From Dryomyza anilis (lineage: Eukaryota > Arthropoda > Insecta > Diptera > Dryomyzidae), in contig OX638131.1 of NCBI GenBank assembly GCA_951804985.1, forward strand, positions 43,474,621 to 43,538,620: a stretch of DNA of 64,000 nt. Reading direction: 5' to 3'. Under the pieces are notes generated by a model. It was not told the origin of the DNA. It was given only the letters and a program-made list of their open reading frames with translations, and did no database searches. A program made the position numbers and the translations under genes. Shown one piece after another: positions 45,360-57,312 of the stretch. How positions within the stretch are numbered: position 1 is the stretch's first letter; each line of letters starts with the position of its first letter.

Positions 45360-45653
45360 GCATAGAATAGAAATTTGTTGCGCCAACCAACTCATTCGGT
45401 TCCCTCAACCGCATGGTCGATTCTTTTACTCAATACAAAAAGAGTTGAAGTTTGGACTTCAACCAATTTGAAACAGCCAATTTGAAAAAGAACAATTTAG
45501 AGTGTGCATAGGCTAATATTTCCAGCGCCGACCGAATATGACAGTTTCACCAACAATTTGTAGATAATTCATTATAACCGAATGAAGTTGGTTTTTACAA
45601 CTAATATTTTTGATCTTCCAGCCTCATGCTAAAAGTGAATTTTTCTGTGTGTA
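45360..45653 (-). mobile_element. Family A MITE, minus orientation
   Basis: CATAGAATAGAAATTTGTTGCGCC ... GCCTCATGCTAAAAGTGAATTTTTCTGTGTG(TA): full-length inverted copy of the element at 1797. Confidence 0.75.
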
Positions 45654-45883
45654 GGTTTCTTTAAAAAAAAAAAAATTAGTTTTGAAACTATCGAGAAATT
45701 TTCCTAAAAGAAACTCTTCATTTATCTCTACACAACATCCTAACAGAAATGTTCATGATCGAAAACTAATCGATGTATTTTTACCTTGTCTTAACCCCAC
45801 AGGCGCAACAGGATCAGGCCATAATTATGTCTTCTGTACTAGGTTAAGTTTCTACAATAGAAAAAAATATCTTTTCTGAACAG

Positions 45884-46100
45884 TACACACAGAATAGAGA
45901 TTAATTGCTCAACTAACTTATTCGGTTCTGTCAACCGTTTAGACGGTAGTAAGTGTCAAAACTAAAAGAGTTGTAGTTTGGACTACAACCAATTTTGAAC
46001 AGTTTTAGAACAAATTAATACAGTTTGAAAACACTTGGAAGTATGTATAGGCTAATATCCAAGCGCCAACCGAATACGGTATAGGATTTTTTTAGTGTAC
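45884..46100 (-). mobile_element. Family A MITE, minus orientation, right side truncated
   Basis: (TA)CACACAGAATAGAGATTAATTG, CTTATTCGGTTCTGTCAACCG, then GTATAGGCTAATATCCAAGCGCC. The last part of the element is missing. Confidence 0.7.
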
Positions 46101-46307
46101 GCCTGTTCACAAATCGTTCATGTTCCCAAACCATTTGATGCGCTGTTTCTAAGCGCAGCGATTATTGACGTACGTATGAAAATCTATGTAAAATATTTAA
46201 AAAAGTTGTTCATTGGCTTCGAGTGCGTCAACGCACTAAAAAAAAGAAAATAAACCATTAGATAGTTATACATATTCTGCGCATTATATACACTAAAACA
46301 ATTAAGG

Positions 46308-46575
46308 TAGCATCGGTGGCTCAGTGTTTAGTGCGCCGTACGGGTAAGGAAAATGTTTCCGTAGCAAATGGTCCAATCAGCGCTGGGGCTGTCAACAGGT
46401 ATTTAAATAATGTTTTTTCTATATCGCGCTACATTTCGGTAGATAATGGCAAACGTCCGAGAAAAATCTTAAAATCCCTCCGTTCGGATTCGACAATAAA
46501 CTGTAGTTCCCATAATTTGAGTGCGAATATAACACGTACAGCTCAAATGGATAGAGAGCTCGGTTCCTCAGAGCA
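46308..46575 (+). repeat. tRNA-derived SINE, diverged copy
   Basis: GTAGCATCGGTGGCTCAGTG, TTTAGTGCGCCG, then CTATATCGCGCTACATTTCG, CCGTTCGGATTCGACAATAAAC and AGAGAGCTCGG. A family A MITE follows directly at 46580 and may have replaced the SINE tail. Confidence 0.75.
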
Positions 46576-46579
46576 CTTT

Positions 46580-46898
46580 ACACACAGAAAATCTTCTTTT
46601 GGTATGGGGTTGGACAAATCAAAAAGTTAATTGTACCAACTAATTTCATTCGGTTAAATCGAATGGTTTATAAATGTGCAGGTGGAACTGCCATATTAGC
46701 CTATACACTTGAAATATTAGTCTAAACACACTCCTAATGGTACTAAAGCTGTACTAAACTGTTCAAAAAAAAAATCGAAATTGGTTGCAGTATAAACCTC
46801 TTTTAGTTTCGACAATAACAACCGAGTAGTTGAGAGATGCGAATAAGTTGGTTGGGCAAAGGGTTGGTTGACGCAACAAATCTCTATTCTGTGTGTAT
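46580..46898 (+). mobile_element. Family A MITE, plus orientation
   Basis: (TA)CACACAGAAAATCTTCTTTTGG ... AACAAATCTCTATTCTGTGTG(TA). Inside: TTGTACCAACTAATTTCATTCGG and ACAATAACAACCGAGTAGTTGAG. Confidence 0.8.
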
Positions 46899-48024
46899 AT
46901 ATCCGAAATTTTACTCTCTACTCCGTCTGTTCCTATGTCTGCCTATCTGCCAGTATGTATATTAAAATCACGATTTCAATTGCTAGATCAATAGAACTTA
47001 GATTACTTGTATGTCTATGGTAAACGTATGGAACTGGGTATGATCGGTCGAGAGAACAAAACCTGCACTCTCTTCACTTTTATACATAAATCTCACATAA
47101 AACTATAATTTAATTAGACATACTTTATCGGATGAAGTGTGATTTCAAACCTCTATTTTTTATAGTATTAAAACGTCAAAAACCTAAATTCATATGGGAA
47201 TCTGAATAAAATATGACTCAAAATTGCAAGTTTAAAGTTATTCACGTAACACGTAAAATCTCTGGACCACTTGTTAAACGGTTATTACATTCATAATTCT
47301 AACTAACTTCATTGGAACAACTATAAAAATGTCCCTACCCATATGACTTAACATTACTTACAGGTTATGTACTGTAATTCTTACAGTGTACTCGCATTTC
47401 ATAAGCGGAAATATTAACACGTCCCCAATGGTTGTTGGTCACGTAAAGTTGCCGACGCTGCAGTAGACAAAGTGCAAATTTAATGGGCCTGGTGCGGTGA
47501 CCTGTAATTGAACTCTTAAGCTAATTATCAACCGCTTAAGTTGCAGAGACAATAGTTAGTCATAGTTTTTCCGATACTAATGTGATGTGTATATTTAATA
47601 AAATCGACGATGTGACGAGGGTTCCGAGATACGACTTAACTATTTATATTTTATTAATTTTTCAATCGTATTTAATGTGATATTTCATGATTTTAGCGTA
47701 AAAGTATATTCGAACTTTTCGAGGTTTTTCGAATTAAGTATTCTTACTTTATAATTTAAAATGTTTTTCTAAGTTATTATGTACTAAAGTATGTACGTAA
47801 GACCAAATTTATGGTTTTATTTGATTTTTTATTAATTGAAAATGTAGAAAATATAATTTTTTATCCAACTATCCGCATTATTAGTTTCTACAGCAATCAT
47901 TCTGCATTTTCCAATAATACTCATCTACAAAATGAGAACAATATGTTTCTATAACGATTAAAAAAATCTATTAAAATTTAAGGCTCTTCTAAGCACCTTT
48001 TTGTAATAAAAGAAATACAGTCCT
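46899..48024. other. AT-rich intronic DNA, nothing recognised
   Basis: Nothing that I can support. Confidence 0.45.
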
Positions 48025-48185
48025 GCACACAGAATAGAAATTTGTTGCGCTAACCAACTCTTTGCCCAACCAATTTATTCGGTTCTCTCAACCGCTTAGT
48101 CGGTTGTTATTGTAAAAATGAAAAGAGTTGTAGTTTGTACTGCAACCAAGTTCGAACTTTTTTCTGAGGATTTTTCTGTGTGTAT
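48025..48185 (-). mobile_element. Family A MITE with internal deletion
   Basis: CACACAGAATAGAAATTTGTTGCGC to GAGGATTTTTCTGTGTG(TA), about 160 bp; the central third of the element is missing. Confidence 0.75.
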
Positions 48186-48639
48186 ACATAACTAGTTTGC
48201 ACTACGTAACATCAGAATTTGTTTGGCTCAAACGCCATTATTTGGGTGAATATTACTTATATATTCACTTTCTAATGCCGTTATCCGTTTTTCGATATCT
48301 CGTATCAAATCTGAGATATTCAGTATCAACATTGCTCCAAATCGAAATTTTCTCCTATTTTAACGCAAATCGTTTTTCTCGAAATCGACTCAATGACGTT
48401 TGAGCCACACAAATTCTCAGGTGACGACTAGTTGACCCCAAACCACCATAATATTTTTTGTAGCTGATAATAACTGCCCTCGATAATAACGCGAAATCGA
48501 ACATGAAAACAATTGAATAAGGTGGCAAAACCAGGAATTCGTTGACCTCATCGAAGGTGTAAATTGATGTAGAGTTGTTCAAAATGTGGTTTTTTTATTG
48601 CCAAAAAAGAAAAAAAAAATGGTGGTGCCTTTATATTGA
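48186..48639. other. AT-rich intronic spacer, nothing recognised
   Basis: Nothing that I can support. Confidence 0.45.
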
Positions 48640-49460
48640 AGAAGTTACTGAAGGTTGTTGTGCTGTGATGGGCTATGTGTTCATTCGCTTTCGATGGTGA
48701 CAGCGCGAGTGCCCGCCTGAGTGAGTTTCTGATTAGCGTAGTTCGGTTCAGAAGTCGATTTATCGCTAACTGATTTCAATCGTGATTAGCATTGAAATGA
48801 ACGTTGGTTTCTCTACTTCTTCTTACTCTCTGTGATTTCACACACATCCAAACAGGGTACTTCTCTATCTGTGGCTGTGTGCGATTGTCGAGTAGTGTCA
48901 CGGGTGTCACGGGGCTTCGTCGTCTGTATTGGTGCCGGGGCCTATGCGGCGGGTAATTGCGGCGCAGGGGCAGCATTGGTGGCAGCGCGTGTCTATTTGT
49001 CCAGCCGAATGCGTACAAAGTGTCAATAGTTGGAGTCACTAATCGACGTACGTTCGGTGCTCGATTGGTTTTTCTGAGTGTTGTGTGAGCAAAGTTCATT
49101 GCCATTTGTCAATCAAGCAGTCAAGCAGTCATTCAGTCAGTCAGGCACGCAGTCACTAAGTACGTTTGTCAGTTTATTCTACGGTAGCGGCAGCAGCAGC
49201 TGCCATGTGTTTGCTTTTGATATTGTTTCGAACATATTTTTGTACAGTTCCTTGCCGTGGTTTCAGTGCTAATTTATGACAAAATGCGTTGCTAATTTAG
49301 TGTCACAACAACAATAATAACTAAACACGTAGCTACTTATTTCAGTCATTAAGATAAGGTGTAAAAATATCAGCAACAACTTAAGATGAGTCGCAGAATC
49401 AATCGAATCGACACGAAAGCACTTAGGGCCGAAACGTCGTTATAAACTTTTTGACCTTTA
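48640..49460 (+). promoter_or_regulatory. Promoter-like GC-rich island 3 kb upstream of exon 2
   Basis: A sharply GC-richer block (48890-48990 is the peak) is followed by A-rich leader-like DNA with AACAACAATAATAAC. Initiator-like TCAGTC words cluster near 49133-49140. The architecture (GC peak, then CAA-rich tract) mirrors the 16.0-17.9 kb leader of the same gene, so an alternative first exon is possible. I cannot identify a definite donor for it. Confidence 0.4.
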
Positions 49461-49809
49461 CATGAATTTGTAATTTCCAGTTTTATAAAACTATTATGTT
49501 GCTCAACATCTTAACACTCTTTGGAGGTTTGACTAGACCAACATGGTTGTCTTTGCAGTAGGTTCGATATGCTTGAAAATTGTTCTGTTGTCTGTCAAGA
49601 AGTTTCAACATTTTCTGATGGTGTAGAAAAATCAAAGTCCAATTTAGTCTGGATAGAAACAGGATGATATGGTCAACTATAATCGTGTGCACACGCACTA
49701 AAGAAGAAGCTTTACCATTGTTTTAAGGAATCAAATTATACTGCAAAAGTGGGACAGAAGTCAATTCTAGCTCTCCTAAATTTTATCCATAATTACTAAG
49801 CATACACAC
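49461..49809. other. Intronic spacer, nothing recognised
   Basis: Nothing that I can support. Confidence 0.45.
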
Positions 49810-50740
49810 AGGGCAAAATCTATTTTGCACGCAGTGTATTATGTTTGATATTTTTGGAATTTCTAGACTTATTAATATTTATTTTAAATGTTTTTATTAA
49901 AATTTTAATTTAAAAGTAACCAAACAGGAAATGTCAGTAATGATTCCTCAATGATTCCCCTATGTCAGGTCAGAAACATAGATGACCGGTAGCATTTTCG
50001 CCCTGCAAAGCATTGATGACATTTTTATACAAATGTCCACTGATTCATGCATGATGTCATGCACGTGATTCGTCAATGAAGTCACAAATGATTGTCATAC
50101 ATATTATTATTTTTTTTTATAAATTTTTTTTTTATTATTTTATTTGTTTTTTAATGTATATTTTTTAATTTATATATTTTTTTAAATTTATCTTATATAT
50201 TTATTATTTCAATTTTATTATTTTCTTCTGTTCTCGATTGGTATGTGTACATGCTAATGTCAATAACGTACTTTACTAACGGACATCATATATCAACATT
50301 ACTACTGCTTATTATCCCGCTTTTATAAAAATTGGTCACTAAAATAAGGCCTATGAATAATATGACAAGGTGACATCGAACGCAAACTTTCAGTTTTACG
50401 CGTAAATGATGCCCCTAGACGTATGTTGTATGCATTTCACAGTGCATTCCACAACGTAAATGCTGCATACCTTTAGGGGCATGTGACGTGAATTTTCACT
50501 AATGACGTCAACTATAACATTTCATCAATGACAGATTTTCACAATGTCATTGATATATGTATATATGACATATGGTGTATGTAATATGTAGACATATTCA
50601 CTGATCTTTGTGTGTCGACGTCACCGACAACATCAAATGATTCCTATGTACGAACTCAGTGTGGTTGGGAGTTGAACTCATGTCGTCAAAAACGCCAAGA
50701 GCACACAAGGTGCTAGGCTACTGCAATCTACATGCAGAGA
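49810..50740 (-). repeat. Second SINE-like element with a tRNA-like head (minus) and a hairpin
   Basis: On the minus strand GCAGTAGCCTAGCACCTTG (50701-50724) and GAGTTCAACTCCCAACC (50663-50679) fit A- and B-box positions of a tRNA-derived head; GTTCAACTC matches the B-box core GWTCRANNC. Further left is an imperfect hairpin: ATGCCCCTAGACGTATG at 50409 against CATACCTTTAGGGGCAT ending at 50482. ATTCCTATGT and TGATTCCCCTATGT words recur. The outer limits are uncertain. Confidence 0.4.
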
Positions 50741-52124
50741 ATTTTGACACATAATTTGTTAAACAAACTCGTGTTAATTATACATGACACTTTTAACTAT
50801 GGAAAACAACTACAATTCTATAAATTAAACAGATATTCATGTTAACTTTACATTTTTACTTATTAAAATTCAGTATCACAAAAATCACTTAACATGTTCA
50901 ATCTGTTCGAAAAAAAAACAACAAAAATCTGTTTAAGTTCTGTTTAAATTTACATGATTTTTCCTGAGTGTATTTTTAGAACAGATTTCGTGGCAACAAT
51001 GACGAATGGTACCGAAGTTCTGTTGAACGAACGTATTTATTATGTTAAAAGTCGAAAAGTATAAAATTTAATTAGTATTGACGTCATTTTTATGTCATTC
51101 GTTTGAAATACAGAAAGAGTCCCTTAAACTCTTACAAAACGACGCGCTGCACACTGACGCAAGTATGTTATACACCGTTAGAATGAAGACATATCAAATA
51201 TTTTATCTGTAGATTTATGAGAGCTATTGGAAGCTATTTTTTTCATTACTACTTTTGTATAAAAAACCTGTATTTTCTTAATTTTTGTGCCAAATATGCA
51301 CGATAAACATGAATTGACATTTGAAAAATTTGTTCACTGGTGTAATTGTTATTTTGTTTTCTAAGTTCTCATTAATTTTAAATAAATCGTCATATTTTTC
51401 AACATTTTGCACAAATTTTAATTCCGTATTTACGACGGGAGTTTTTATAGCGCATTGTATTCGCTCAGTTATACTGTTTTATGAATCAGCCAGGTCTTCT
51501 ACGGGGCATTTATTTTAGTCGGTCTTAGTTCATCCACTTTTATATGAAACCAACTGGAAACTTTAGCACGGCTTTGTTCTAAAAAGTGTTGAATTAACAC
51601 TCAATTAACACTTCATGTTTTTAAAACACTTTTTTTTCGAATAATTTTATAAAAAAAAATGTTTTTTTTTTTTTTGAAAAAATATTATGAAAAATTCATC
51701 ATTCAAATGACAATTCAAATACATTGTATTGAATATTTTGTTCATATATATGATGAATGCATTCATTAATATGTCATTTAATGAACGGAGGTATCAATAT
51801 GATAAATCTGGTAGTTGGTGAAAAATTCATAATATTTATGAACAAATTCATCACATTGAAGATTTTTGTTATGTGTTTAATCTATTATGAACATATTCTT
51901 TGGCTCCGTCATTATCTGTTGATAATGACCAGGTAGATAAAGATGTCCATTGGTTCGATGTTGGTATCACCGATTTTAAAGAGCTGTTTGGGACTGATGC
52001 GTTGATAGACAAGGTCTTGGTCTTGTGGATGTTTAACTGCTGTGGCTTATATTGTATTTGTTGACCTGAGCACATGAATAATTCGCATATAGTTCGTAGT
52101 TCCTTTTTTCCATCAATAACTTCG
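50741..52124. other. Intron 1 end region with a family B fragment
   Basis: 51690-51885 is a truncated family B element (AACGGAGGTATCAATATGAT, GTAGTTGGTGAAAAATTCAT). The rest is AT-rich without a supported gene. Confidence 0.5.
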
Positions 52125-52305
52125 ACTAACTCGAACTAAAGAGCCTCTATATTAAGCTTGAAACTCGAAATAAATCGCGGTCACTTCCGATATTAATTCT
52201 CTACTTAGTGGCGAGATTGTGTCACATTAGTAAATATTGCAACAAGTGAGATTTCGTGACCAAACTCCTTACAACATTTTGAATGAATAGATTTTTTAAA
52301 AAATT
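52125..52305 (+). repeat. Lone decayed unit of the 38.5-kb satellite-like repeat next to exon 2
   Basis: TCGAAATAAATCGCGGTCACTTCC, GGCGAGATTGT, GTGAGATTTCGTGACC and TTGAATGAATAGATTTTTTA resemble the array units ('GACGAAATCGAGATCACTAA', 'TGTGAGATTCCG', 'TTGAATGGATTTTTTT'). It ends about 75 nt before the exon 2 acceptor. Confidence 0.4.
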
Positions 52306-52379
52306 CCCAGACCTCCCACCTTGTTATTGTTGTTGTAGTAACAAATTGCTCACGTATCTTATGTTCTTTTACTTTGCAG

Positions 52380-53376
52380 GTAACTTATCAACAGATAACA
52401 TAAAACAATCGTCAGCAACATCGGCCGCACTAGCAGCAGCTTCAGTAACAGTCCCGAGTGTAGGTGTAAAAATATTGTCGCGACAAGCAGCAGCAACAAC
52501 AACAACTGCAACTCTATCGACATTCCTTACATCGTTGTCTTCCTCGGCAGCATCATCGGTTTCCTCCTCGTCGTCTTCGACATCATCGTCGTCATCATCG
52601 TCAGCCTCCTCAACAGCATCGAGTTGCTCTACCGAAATTGCAGGCAACAATATCGCTGATTTCGTGACAAATAAATCACCAACAATTCGCAAAACTAACT
52701 TCACGACTCCAGCATTACGTCAATCAGCAGCAGCAGCAACAGCAACAGAAGGTGTTGTTGGTGACATAACAGACACCAGCAACAAAATACATACGACAAC
52801 AATACGGCATCATTCACCATACAAATACAAGAAACAGCGTCGCAGCAATAAAAATAATAACAACAGCGACAACAACAACATCAGTTGCAGCAGTAAAACT
52901 GCGTCCACTTCCGTTTCCGCTGTGAGGAAAATGCTCAGCGAGCGATCGTTGCTGCTGAGCGGATTCAATGCAATTGAGAGCGCCAAACGCCTCTGCGATT
53001 CGACTTCAGCAGCAGCCACAACGACAGCAGCGCCTAATGCAACAGCAGCTGCCGCTGCGCTCTTGTATCTGGAGAAGGTGAACAATGAGAAGTTGTCACC
53101 GCGAGTGACTGTGGCGCAAATAGATTCGCTCAAGGATGCGATCATGGAATCAACAGCAATTGGCAACAGCACCAACAACAACAATAATAACAATAACTCA
53201 CTTATCAATAACAGCAACAACATCCGTTTGCAAAATGCAGTTGCAGTGAGCAACAGCATTTTCAACGATCATCATCATCAGCAGCAGCAACATCAGCAGG
53301 CGTTAGGTAGCAGCACCGTAAAACGAGAACGTCTCAGTCCCGGAACCAACGGCGAACTGCAAACTACATTATCGAG
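52380..53376 (+). CDS. SAM-domain regulator, coding exon 2 (low-complexity region)
   Basis: 997 nt, acceptor ...TACTTTGCAG at 52379, donor GAG|GTAATT at 53377; phase 1 in, phase 2 out. Encodes residues 19-351. Features: a Ser-rich tract (about 70-102), a basic nuclear-localisation-like patch KYKKQRRSNK (167-176), a non-repetitive segment LLYLEKVNNEKLSPRVTVAQ (from about 246) that may be a folded or conserved motif, poly-Asn (about 284-292), His/Gln run (316-325) and VKRE (332-335), which fits the SUMO consensus. An in-frame ATG at 52283 lies upstream of the acceptor, in what I take as intron, so it is not used as the start. Low-complexity length is expected to vary between species. Confidence 0.85.
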
Positions 53377-54378
53377 GTAATTACAAAAAAAATAACTTGT
53401 TTCAGTTTAGGTGACAGCACTCAAAACTCGATCTCGTATCTTCATTTAAAGCTATTGGGAAATGTCAAACGAGATTAAATTTCGTATAAAAAAAATGGAA
53501 CAGACTTCTGGTTATAGAATACTTCGCCGAACCAATTACTCAACACAGACATTTTCCCCGAGATGCATTTTATCAGCATCAGTCAATATCTGCCAATATC
53601 CTGCTAACAATTCAGAGTCACACATAAACAAATAACTCTTCTACTGACTTGAGGCTGTAAATTCGATAAAGTCAGTTGTGATAGCCACATTCTGTTTAAG
53701 CGAAATTTCTACAAATTAGTTGATGGAACTGCCACACCAAATTATTCTGAAATAGTTCTCAAACTACAACACTCTTAGTATTGGTTTAAAGAAACAACTT
53801 AGTTTCTTGGACAATGATTAGGAAACATTTTTGTATTCTGTAATAGAGTAAATTAAAAACAACTTTATGCAGTTATGGTAACAATAAAATTCTAAGAAGT
53901 CGGTTGTTTCAATTAAATGGGAGATTACTACTATTTCATGCTCACCACAACAGAATCAATAGGTTACCATAACCGAATAAATAGGTAGGTCATTTTGTTG
54001 TTTGTCGTAACATATTAGTATTTTCTAAAATTATTATAAGTCAGAAACTCCAGTGACAGAAATGTTCCAACTAAATAAGTAAAAATGAATAAATGGTACG
54101 AAATAATAGTTGAAACTAAATGTAAATAATAAGAAAACAAAGATAATTACCAGAAATATCACAGCCCCAAATATCAAATTACTTAGATCGTCTTTGACAC
54201 AAACCATCCGACAAATAATATAAATATTGCTGGCAAACATCTTCCATAAGTATCGCAAACATCTATTAAACATATTACAAGTGTGATGAATACTTGGAAA
54301 AGATCTTACATTAGAATTGAGGAGTATCAAATGGTTTCTTTATTTATTTTATAATTAATACAGTATCCTTGTTTTACA
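53377..54378. other. Intron 2 start, mostly AT-rich
   Basis: 53640-53830 has faint family A MITE traces (GATGGAACTGCCA, CAAACTACAACTCTTAG-like words). Nothing else is supported. Confidence 0.4.
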
Positions 54379-54990
54379 CAGAAAAAAATGTACATCATAT
54401 TGATGAATTCCGTTCTTCAAGCCAGGATTCATTGTATTGAAGAACCATTCATACTATTAATGACTAACGACATCAATGTTATGAATGCGATCATAAATAT
54501 GATGAACGCTTGGTAACTCTCGAAAAGGTGTTCTTTATTACGAAGAACTATATGTGAAGAATACGTTTCATAATTTTAATGAACAAAAAAATAAAATACA
54601 ACATATTTTACTTCATATTAAGCCTTCAACGGTAACATTGTACAACGACTTGAGAGTGTTTTCGCGGATGTACCAGGTTCATCAATGTTATGTTGAAAAT
54701 TTCAATCCCAGGATTATAAATAAAGTTACACAGAAAAAAAGTCATCAATATGATGAATTTATTTATAAATATTATGAATTTTTCTATCAACTTGATCACA
54801 TCATATCATATTGATACCACCGTTCATTTAATTACATATTGATGAATGCATTCATTATATATATGAATTTATTCATACTATCGAACAATGTAGTGAAGAA
54901 CGAAATATTCAATATATGGATTTTAAATCGTCATATTGATGAATATAAACATAATATCTATAAAATTGTTCATAATAGTTATGAATATAA
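54379..54990. mobile_element. Two adjacent truncated family B elements
   Basis: First copy from (TA)CACAGAAAAAAATGTACATC at 54379 to about 54610, matching the left arm of the 34648 foldback. Second from (TA)CACAGAAAAAAAGTCATCAA near 54728 to about 54990, the type seen at 35560 and 51690 in the opposite sense. Neither shows a second terminus. Confidence 0.65.
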
Positions 54991-56495
54991 TATTCAATAT
55001 GTTGGATATTGTTGAACTAATATTCTTTTTCACTACATGTTTTTGGACTACTTGTCCGCTTTTTTCATCACTTGAGGTGAGAGCGAACAATGAGAGAGTA
55101 ACGATTGAAAAGAGACAAAGTGAGAGTAATGTAGCAAATTCGCTTTGAATTAGAATTTTTAGTTGGTACATATCAACAGAAACAATTATAGAACTTTATC
55201 ATTCTCTATATTGTTAAAAATGGTTGGTTAATAATGTTCATTTTAAATAAACTAAAAGAGAATTAAAAATATGCTGTGAAAATTATAAAAAATACGTTTA
55301 AAGCGTCGATCATACCAATTAAATAATTTGCTACTTAAGCAAAGTCTAAACGACTTGGTATATTTTTGGACGCAGTATTTCCCAGGAATGATTCATTAAT
55401 CGGCGAAAACATATCACGGACTAATTGTCGTATTGTAGGATATGAAGATATTTTATATCTATATATTTTATTTAAAAAATCAAAATGATATATTGTACTA
55501 TTTTTAATTTATAACACCTATAGTCTTCTTTACACGAAGTTCATTATTTTATTTAAAATGTTCCATTTTTAACTGAAACCATGAACAATTTTACTCATCT
55601 CCTAATGACCTTTCAAATTGAATAAAATTAATGGTCTTATTAATTTCAGCTTTACACAACTTAGCGCATAGTATAAATCATTTCTATTATGTTTACAAAC
55701 ATAAACAATTTTTTAAATGCTACCGTATTTGAGATAACTTCCAGTATATGTATAAAAAAAGATCTTCAAAAAACATCTCAAACCCAGCATGCCACACGAC
55801 TGCTGTCAATGCGGTATCTTTAAAGAATCCACCGAAAATTAGGCATTTAATACAGGCAACTAATTTGTATAGATAGGAAATTTACAAAATTAAACAATTT
55901 ATCATAATTAATCGTTTTGAGGCAAATGCCGAAACAGCCTGGGCAAAAGAAGTAAACGCCTCAAGAGAAGCCACGTTAACTCAAATTAATTTGTTAAGTT
56001 GTTGTTTGCTTTGCGTGTGAAAGAAGTACAAAGTGTTGATTTTCGAGCGAGGGAGAAGTGGTTATTAATTTAAATAACAATATTGATTGATGCGGATTAT
56101 GTTGAGTGTTAAAATTCAGCGCTTATGTCAAAAAGAATCAGTAATAAGTTTAATTTAAAATGTATAAATAAAAATGTTGTTTGGGTGTTCATGGAACTTA
56201 ATCTATTTATAAAACTTTTTTGTAAAACTAAGCAAATTTATATTTTAAAAGATTTGCATTAATTTGCTTAAATTTAGTGTCAATTAATTGCAAACTTGTT
56301 AAACATTTCGTAGTTATTTTCGTGATTATTTGTTCATATCACTATTATAATATGATTCTTAAAGACTACATCACACTTCCGTAATATGTTAATATTATGT
56401 TATGATTTGTATTGAACATATTTTGTTCGTTGCAATATTTATCGTAACCATTTCATGAATCTTATCAATCATAATTTGGTTTTCACTATATTATC
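54991..56495. other. AT-rich intronic DNA
   Basis: At 55060-55150 a GAGAGTAACGATTGAAAAGAG stretch resembles, inverted, the 5600-5670 region. 55930-56050 is slightly less AT-rich. No gene is supported. Confidence 0.4.
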
Positions 56496-57179
56496 GTCAC
56501 TGTCATGCCAAAGGGGCGACTTTTCATTTTTAAGAATGTTGGGAAATGAAAATTTAAAGTTTGAAGTGTTTTAAAAATTAGTAAAATTTATTTTTTTTTC
56601 CATTTTTTCTGTTATTTTGCTTTATTCATCAATTATTATAACGTATATACAATATCTTTGGATATGGACAACTTACTCAATTATAAATACGGATTTTGTG
56701 AGGCTATATTCTGACCAAAACGCATAAATTTTTGTTTAATTTGCTATAACTTTTTATTGTTATAGCAAAATGTTTGTTTTTAAAGCATCTATCAACTGGC
56801 AGCATTATTTAAAAATATTTTGCTAAACATTATGCCATTTGTTATTTGCAGGAAACATGTTTGGCAAAATATTTTTAAATAATGGTGCCAATCGATAGGT
56901 GCTTTAAAAATAAACTATTAATACCTTAACACCACTATTTTGTCTTGTTCCAATAAAAAGTTATGGCGAAAAAACGGAAAGATTCGCCCTTTTGGTATGG
57001 TAATATTTTCAATTTTTCGAATTCGCACTTTTGATTTTTTCTTTTGTGGTTAGGAATATCAAAAAAAAAAAACGACACACGATTTTGGCATATTATACTT
57101 AAGGAAAAACTACATTAAAAAATGTAAAAAAACGCAAATGTCAAAAATTACACATTCGCCCCTTTGGCATGATAGTGAC
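56496..57179. mobile_element. Complete family D TIR element (684 bp) with an internal hairpin
   Basis: Ends: GTCACTGTCATGCCAAAGGGGCGA on the left and TCGCCCCTTTGGCATGATAGTGAC (here split as TTCGCCCCTTTGGCATGA + TAGTGAC) on the right, a near-perfect 23-bp inverted repeat. The centre (56765-56935) is a palindrome around AAAGCATCTATCAACTGGC / GCCAATCGATAGGTGCTTT. Related partial copies are at 28460-28735 and 29593-30445. No transposase. Confidence 0.8.
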
Positions 57180-57312
57180 TTTATGATAACTTAATGAGTG
57201 GAAATATCATTTTATGATTGGTGTTGATCATATTTTGATCGTAGCATAATTTATCGTTACCATAACCAACCATATATTAATTTTCAAAGAGGCAATCACT
57301 TTAGAATAGCGT

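Larger units (their letters stand above)
18027..52379 (+). other. Intron 1 of the SAM-domain gene (34.35 kb)
   Basis: Donor G|GTGAGT at 18027 and acceptor TTTACTTTGCAG|G ending at 52379, phase 1 on both sides. The intron holds SINEs, MITEs, LINE relics and satellite-like blocks, separated by GC-richer unique islands. No nested gene is supported. Transcription of the intron means the long hairpins inside it would be transcribed too. Confidence 0.65.

Noticed and set aside
52283..52379. ATG at 52283 as the start of a single-exon 365-codon gene
   Set aside because: A good acceptor at 52379 and exact phase match to the exon at 17972-18026 make this intron sequence; the Cys/Phe-rich translation is unlike the rest.
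52369..53265. Long minus-strand frames opposite exon 2
   Set aside because: They are antisense shadows of Ser/Ala/Asn/Gln codon runs, giving Asp/Leu/Val repeats.
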